A DNA stretch of 53,605 bases from the NCBI GenBank assembly GCA_000747625.2, contig JQDQ01000001.1:1-53605 (forward strand), given 5' to 3'. Positions 50,589 through 53,605 of the stretch are shown piece after piece. Both the position numbers and the translations under genes were made by a program. The DNA comes from Smithella sp. SCADC (lineage in GTDB: Bacteria; Desulfobacterota; Syntrophia; Syntrophales; Smithellaceae). The notes beneath the pieces are model-generated. The model searched no databases and had not been told where the DNA came from. It saw only the letters and a list, made by a program, of their open reading frames with translations. Position 1 is the stretch's first letter. Each line of letters begins with the position of its first letter.

Positions 50589-52448
50589 GTGAGTAACTTG
50601 ATTTTGGATGAAAAGGACCAGAACTTTGTGTTGTTTGAGATGCTGGAGATGGATAAGCTTCTGGGATTGTATAAATACTCCGACTTTTCCACTGATATGC
50701 TTAAGATGATTCTCTCAAAGGCGCAGAAGTTTGCCTTAGAAGAAATATTCCCCACCCTTGTGGAGGGTGACAAAGATGGATGCAGACTGGAAAAAGGTAA
50801 TGTCCACGTACCAAAGTGTTTTCATCGTCCGTACATGCTCTTTAATAAAGCTGGATGGAATTGCATGACACTTTCCAAACAGTGCGGAGGCCAGGGCCTT
50901 CCCATGATCATAAGGACGGCTGCTCATGAATGGTTCATGCATAATTTCGCATTCTGCTCTTACCCTGTGCTTGTCGAAGGTGCAGTACATCTCATTCATG
51001 CTCTCGGCTCAAAGCAGCAAAAGGACAAATATCTTTCCAAAATGTTAACCGGACAATGTGGGGCAAGCATATGCCTTACCGAGCAAGGCGCTGGATCCGA
51101 TATGGGGAACATCACCGTAAAGGCAGTAAGGCAGCCTGATGGAACCTTTAAACTTCAGGGCACGAAGATTTTTATTACTGCCGGCGATCAGGATCTCACT
51201 GAAAATATTATTCATATTGTACTTGCCAGGATTGAAGGCGATCCTGCCCGTACAAGAGGCCTCTCTATTTTCATCGTACCCAAGTACTTGGTAAATAAAG
51301 ACGGTTCATTGGGAAGACGTAATGACTATGAGATCGCAGGAATCGAAAAAAAAATGGGGATACACGGAAGCGCCACCTGCCTAATCAACTACGGTAACAA
51401 TAACAACTGTTACGCCGAGTTATTAGGTAATGAGCGAGAGGGTATGAAGGCCTTGTTTCAGATGATAAACAAGGCCAGGATTGTCGTGGGGCTTCAGGGT
51501 CTCTCCAGCGCGTCCATTGCCTACCTTCACGCACTGAAGCATACCAAAGAAAGGTTCCAGGGCTCGTCACTACTCGACTTGAAGAATCCAAGTGCGCCGC
51601 GTGTTCCAATTATACAGCATACTGATGTAAGGCGTATGCTCCTGTGGATGAAGTCCAACGTGGAAAGCATGAGAGTACTGATATACTACACTGCAATCTG
51701 TAACGACATGGCCTCTGGCATCAGTGACCCCACAGAAAGATGGTCGGGAATAGTGGAAGTGCTTACACCCATCGTAAAGGCTTATTGTACAGATATAGGT
51801 TTCAGGGTAACCGAAACAGCCATGCAATGTTACGGAGGTTATGGCTATTGTAATGAATATCCGATTGAACAGTTCCTGCGAGACGAAAAAGTTGCCTCCC
51901 TTTACGGTAGTAATGGGCTACAGGCATTAGATCTCGCCACGAGAAAAATGGTTATGAAAGAAGGCGCATATTTCATGAGCCTCCTTGGTGAGATGAATAC
52001 AACTGTGGCCAAATGCGGAGTCATCGCCGTGATCAAAGATCTTGCGGAAGATGTTCAGTCCGCCATAAATACACTGACGGATGTCATAATGTTTTTTTCC
52101 TCTTGCAGTAGAGAGGGTAAATTCTATATACTTTTAGAAAATGCTCATCCTTTTCTCATGATGATGGGCAAGATAGTGTGTTCCTGGCTGCTGCTCTGCG
52201 AAGCAGCCATTGCACAAGAAACACTGTTGGAGCTATGCAGTATCAAGGGAGTAACATGCTCAGATCCATCGGATCTTTCCCGCTTTATTAAGAAGAACAA
52301 AGATGCTGCATTTTACGATGGTAAGATAAAAACAGCGAAATATTTCATCAAGAACGTACTTCCCGAGATCAATGGCACGGTAAAGGCCATCAAGAGTGAA
52401 GATGTTTCTATAATGGAAATAGCAGATGAGAGTTTCTCTTCTTGCTAA
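50589..52448 (+). CDS. long acyl-CoA dehydrogenase with unusual catalytic region
   Basis: This 619-residue protein is an acyl-CoA dehydrogenase of the long (about 600 residue) kind with an added C-terminal helical domain. FAD/substrate motifs are CLTEQGAGSDMGNITVKAV, KIFITAGDQDLTENI and CYGGYGYCNEYPIEQFLRDE. The segment that usually carries the catalytic Glu, YEGTNGIQALDL, reads LYGSNGLQALDL here (near residue 439), so the Glu is missing. The frame starts with GTG at 50589 and a weak ribosome-binding site. It is last in the second operon and probably oxidises a pathway acyl-CoA. Confidence 0.82.
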   Translation: MSNLILDEKDQNFVLFEMLEMDKLLGLYKYSDFSTDMLKMILSKAQKFALEEIFPTLVEGDKDGCRLEKGNVHVPKCFHRPYMLFNKAGWNCMTLSKQCGGQGLPMIIRTAAHEWFMHNFAFCSYPVLVEGAVHLIHALGSKQQKDKYLSKMLTGQCGASICLTEQGAGSDMGNITVKAVRQPDGTFKLQGTKIFITAGDQDLTENIIHIVLARIEGDPARTRGLSIFIVPKYLVNKDGSLGRRNDYEIAGIEKKMGIHGSATCLINYGNNNNCYAELLGNEREGMKALFQMINKARIVVGLQGLSSASIAYLHALKHTKERFQGSSLLDLKNPSAPRVPIIQHTDVRRMLLWMKSNVESMRVLIYYTAICNDMASGISDPTERWSGIVEVLTPIVKAYCTDIGFRVTETAMQCYGGYGYCNEYPIEQFLRDEKVASLYGSNGLQALDLATRKMVMKEGAYFMSLLGEMNTTVAKCGVIAVIKDLAEDVQSAINTLTDVIMFFSSCSREGKFYILLENAHPFLMMMGKIVCSWLLLCEAAIAQETLLELCSIKGVTCSDPSDLSRFIKKNKDAAFYDGKIKTAKYFIKNVLPEINGTVKAIKSEDVSIMEIADESFSSC

Positions 52449-52594
52449 TTCCATATCAGAGTTGTGTTAAGGAAAACTTATATAAAAGATTTTCCCGCCT
52501 GCAAGTTTCTCGCGAAGTAGATCAAAAATCAAAAGCATCAGAAAAAAACAAGGGTAGGTTCATACTGTATTGAACTTATCTGGAAAAGAAAAAA

Positions 52595-52659
52595 GGGAGT
52601 TTGAGTTTTGCATCTCTAAGATAGCGCTTCATCCGGTTGTTTTCTTTCCAGTCCCATTG
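52595..52659 (-). pseudogene. IstB fragment of an IS21-type element
   Basis: The minus strand reads QWDWKENNRMKRYLRDAKLK, similar to the segment WTWRENRRLxRRLKxAKLK of IstB ATPases of IS21 elements. Nothing before or after it in this frame fits, so it is a short remnant. Confidence 0.5.
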
Positions 52660-52664
52660 TGGAG

Positions 52665-52756
52665 AATCCGCTCCAAGTCGGCACCCCATTCCGGTGCATG
52701 TCGGCACCCTAATCCGGAACATGCCGGCAGGTGATTCCGGAGCAAGTCGGCAGGTT
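52665..52756. repeat. four tandem 23-bp imperfect repeats (IS21-type end)
   Basis: Four adjacent 23-base units at 52665, 52688, 52711 and 52734 share the pattern A[AT]TCCGG-x3-CA-x-G[TC]CGGCA. There is no spacer between them. Multiple copies of such short repeats are usual at the ends of IS21-family elements, and IstA and IstB fragments flank them. Confidence 0.7.
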
Positions 52757-52785
52757 TTAGTGATTTAGCGGATCAGCAATATATC

Positions 52786-53064
52786 ATGAGATTTATGGCG
52801 GCTGGTTTAAGCTGGCCGACAGAGTTGCGTGATGACGAACTGGAAAGAAGATTATTTCCAGTCGATAAAGGGGAAAATAATCGCCCGGAACCGGACTACC
52901 TTTATTTATCGCAGGAGATCAGGAAGCCGGATGCCACTTTGTCTGTATTATGGGAAGAATACAAAGAACAACATCCGCATGGTTATCAATACAGTTATTT
53001 TTGCGATTTATTCAATGCCTACCGTCAGCGACGATCTGAAACTATATATTCTTCGGCGGTTTGA
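52786..53064 (+). pseudogene. N-terminal fragment of an IS21-type IstA transposase
   Basis: The 92 codons include MAAGLSWPTELRDDELERRL and FPVD, then LSVLWEEYKEQHPHGYQYSY with FCDLFNAYRQR, the typical beginning of IstA proteins of IS21 elements. The DDE catalytic core, which should follow over about 400 residues, is absent. With the repeats before it, it shows the left end of a decayed IS21 element. Confidence 0.72.
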
Positions 53065-53339
53065 AACTGCCAATTTATTGTCTTAGATTTTCTTCTGCAT
53101 ATTCTTCCCCAAAACCCATTTTATAAAAATCTTCTTCCATTTTCTTCAGCTTGTTTTTTCTTTTTTTTCGTTACCCCATCTTCCGCAGTTAGTGTTGATA
53201 TTTGATAAAAATAGGCGGCATATTTTCAGAAAGTATAATCATTACGCAGGCCCTATTTGAAAAACTCAATGTAGTGCAGAATTCCCCCTTGCTCATTATT
53301 TCATGAAACGAGATACTCCCTTTGGAAAAGGGGAAGATC
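53065..53339. other. intergenic sequence between IS21 and IS1634 remnants
   Basis: The sequence is A/T-rich with poly-pyrimidine runs. No gene, tRNA or clear promoter is seen. It probably contains the left end of the IS1634-type element that begins its coding at 53340. Confidence 0.45.
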
Positions 53340-53605
53340 ATGTATTTGCGACGCCATAGCAAAAAGGTTGTTGGAGAAGAATACTGGTACTGGTTATTGG
53401 TTGAGTCTATGCGCACAGCCAGGGGACCTCGGCAAAGGATCGTTGCCACGATCGGCAAACTTCCGGACTACGATCATAAAGAACAGATCGGCCGGGAAGA
53501 AATCCCGTGGGCGGTTATGGTGTGCACCCTCGTGATTGCCCGTTTTTGCGCCCCTTCTTCAGAGTGTCTCTTTTATGACATCACCTCAACCTGTTTTGAG
53601 GGAAA
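53340..53605 (+). pseudogene. IS1634-type transposase, internally deleted and cut by the window end
   Basis: From ATG 53340 the frame reads YWYWLLVESMRTARGPRQRI then VATIGKLPDYD, the usual start of IS1634-like transposases, followed by ARFCAPSSE. Directly after this comes CLFYDITSTCFEG, the first catalytic Asp region, which in relatives lies roughly 80 or more residues further on. So a block appears to have been lost in frame. The sequence ends at 53605, so the rest cannot be judged. Confidence 0.72.

Noticed and set aside
52665-52756. Four regular repeats as a small CRISPR array
   Set aside because: The 23-base units adjoin without spacers and are flanked by IS21 gene fragments, which fits transposon ends.

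Overview
The window is a piece of metagenomic or BAC/fosmid-cloned DNA: bases 1-118 are lacZ-alpha/T7 cloning-vector arm and the rest looks like one bacterial chromosome. The gene order tRNA-Glu/gltX, yceD-rpmF, acpP-fabF-glyA, dCMP deaminase-nrdR-ribE-ribBA-ribH-nusB and the style of the catabolic genes suggest a strictly anaerobic deltaproteobacterium (Desulfobacterota), most likely a Syntrophales organism of the Smithella/Syntrophus kind. This placement is inferred from gene content and no phylogeny could be run.

Layout. 1-1.7 kb: vector, a transposase fragment and a degenerate IS4-type element. 1.8-2.5 kb: a HigBA-type toxin-antitoxin pair with its own promoter/operator. 2.6-12.7 kb: tRNA-Glu, gltX and a housekeeping run for fatty-acid, one-carbon, dNTP and riboflavin metabolism. 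13.0-17.7 kb: a ferredoxin-type protein with an apparent internal deletion, then a graveyard of IS1380 and IS630 elements around a broken TylF-type methyltransferase. 17.9-25.6 kb (minus strand): two thiolase/DUF35 pairs, a decapitated acyl-CoA dehydrogenase, and a two-paralogue phosphate acyltransferase plus butyrate kinase operon. 25.6-26.8 kb: debris (a leuS start, an IS91-type fragment, an orphan promoter/operator). 26.9-28.0 kb: SCP2 and TPR proteins, divergent from the main cluster. 28.5-45.6 kb and 45.9-52.4 kb: two plus-strand operons forming an anaerobic hydrocarbon-activation island. 52.5-53.6 kb: IS21 and IS1634 remnants.

The island is the biological centre. It holds a BssA/AssA-type glycyl radical enzyme (best read as alkylsuccinate synthase AssA), its activase (AssD), two small Fe-S-type subunits (AssC, AssB), two extra small Cys-rich proteins (one with an in-frame UGA that may be selenocysteine), a MoxR-type ATPase with a VWA partner, an acyl-CoA ligase, a two-subunit B12 mutase with its MeaB GTPase, a MmgE/PrpD protein, a crotonase resembling malonyl-CoA-type decarboxylases, a second crotonase, an FMN enoyl-reductase-like protein, malate dehydrogenase, a transcarboxylase-like pair and a long acyl-CoA dehydrogenase. 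Read together: hydrocarbon + fumarate gives an alkylsuccinate; the ligase makes the CoA ester; the mutase rearranges it to an alkylmalonyl-CoA; this is decarboxylated and beta-oxidised; the transcarboxylase and malate dehydrogenase could return the carboxyl group to the C4 pool and so regenerate fumarate. Thiolases, acyltransferases and butyrate kinase could finish oxidation and make ATP.

Both operons of the island have near-perfect sigma-54 promoters, each preceded by the same 31-bp site at almost the same distance (83 and 80 bp). This suggests a single sigma-54 activator, not encoded here, turns the whole pathway on. Several genes outside the island carry clean internal deletions, which may be real decay or an assembly artefact.
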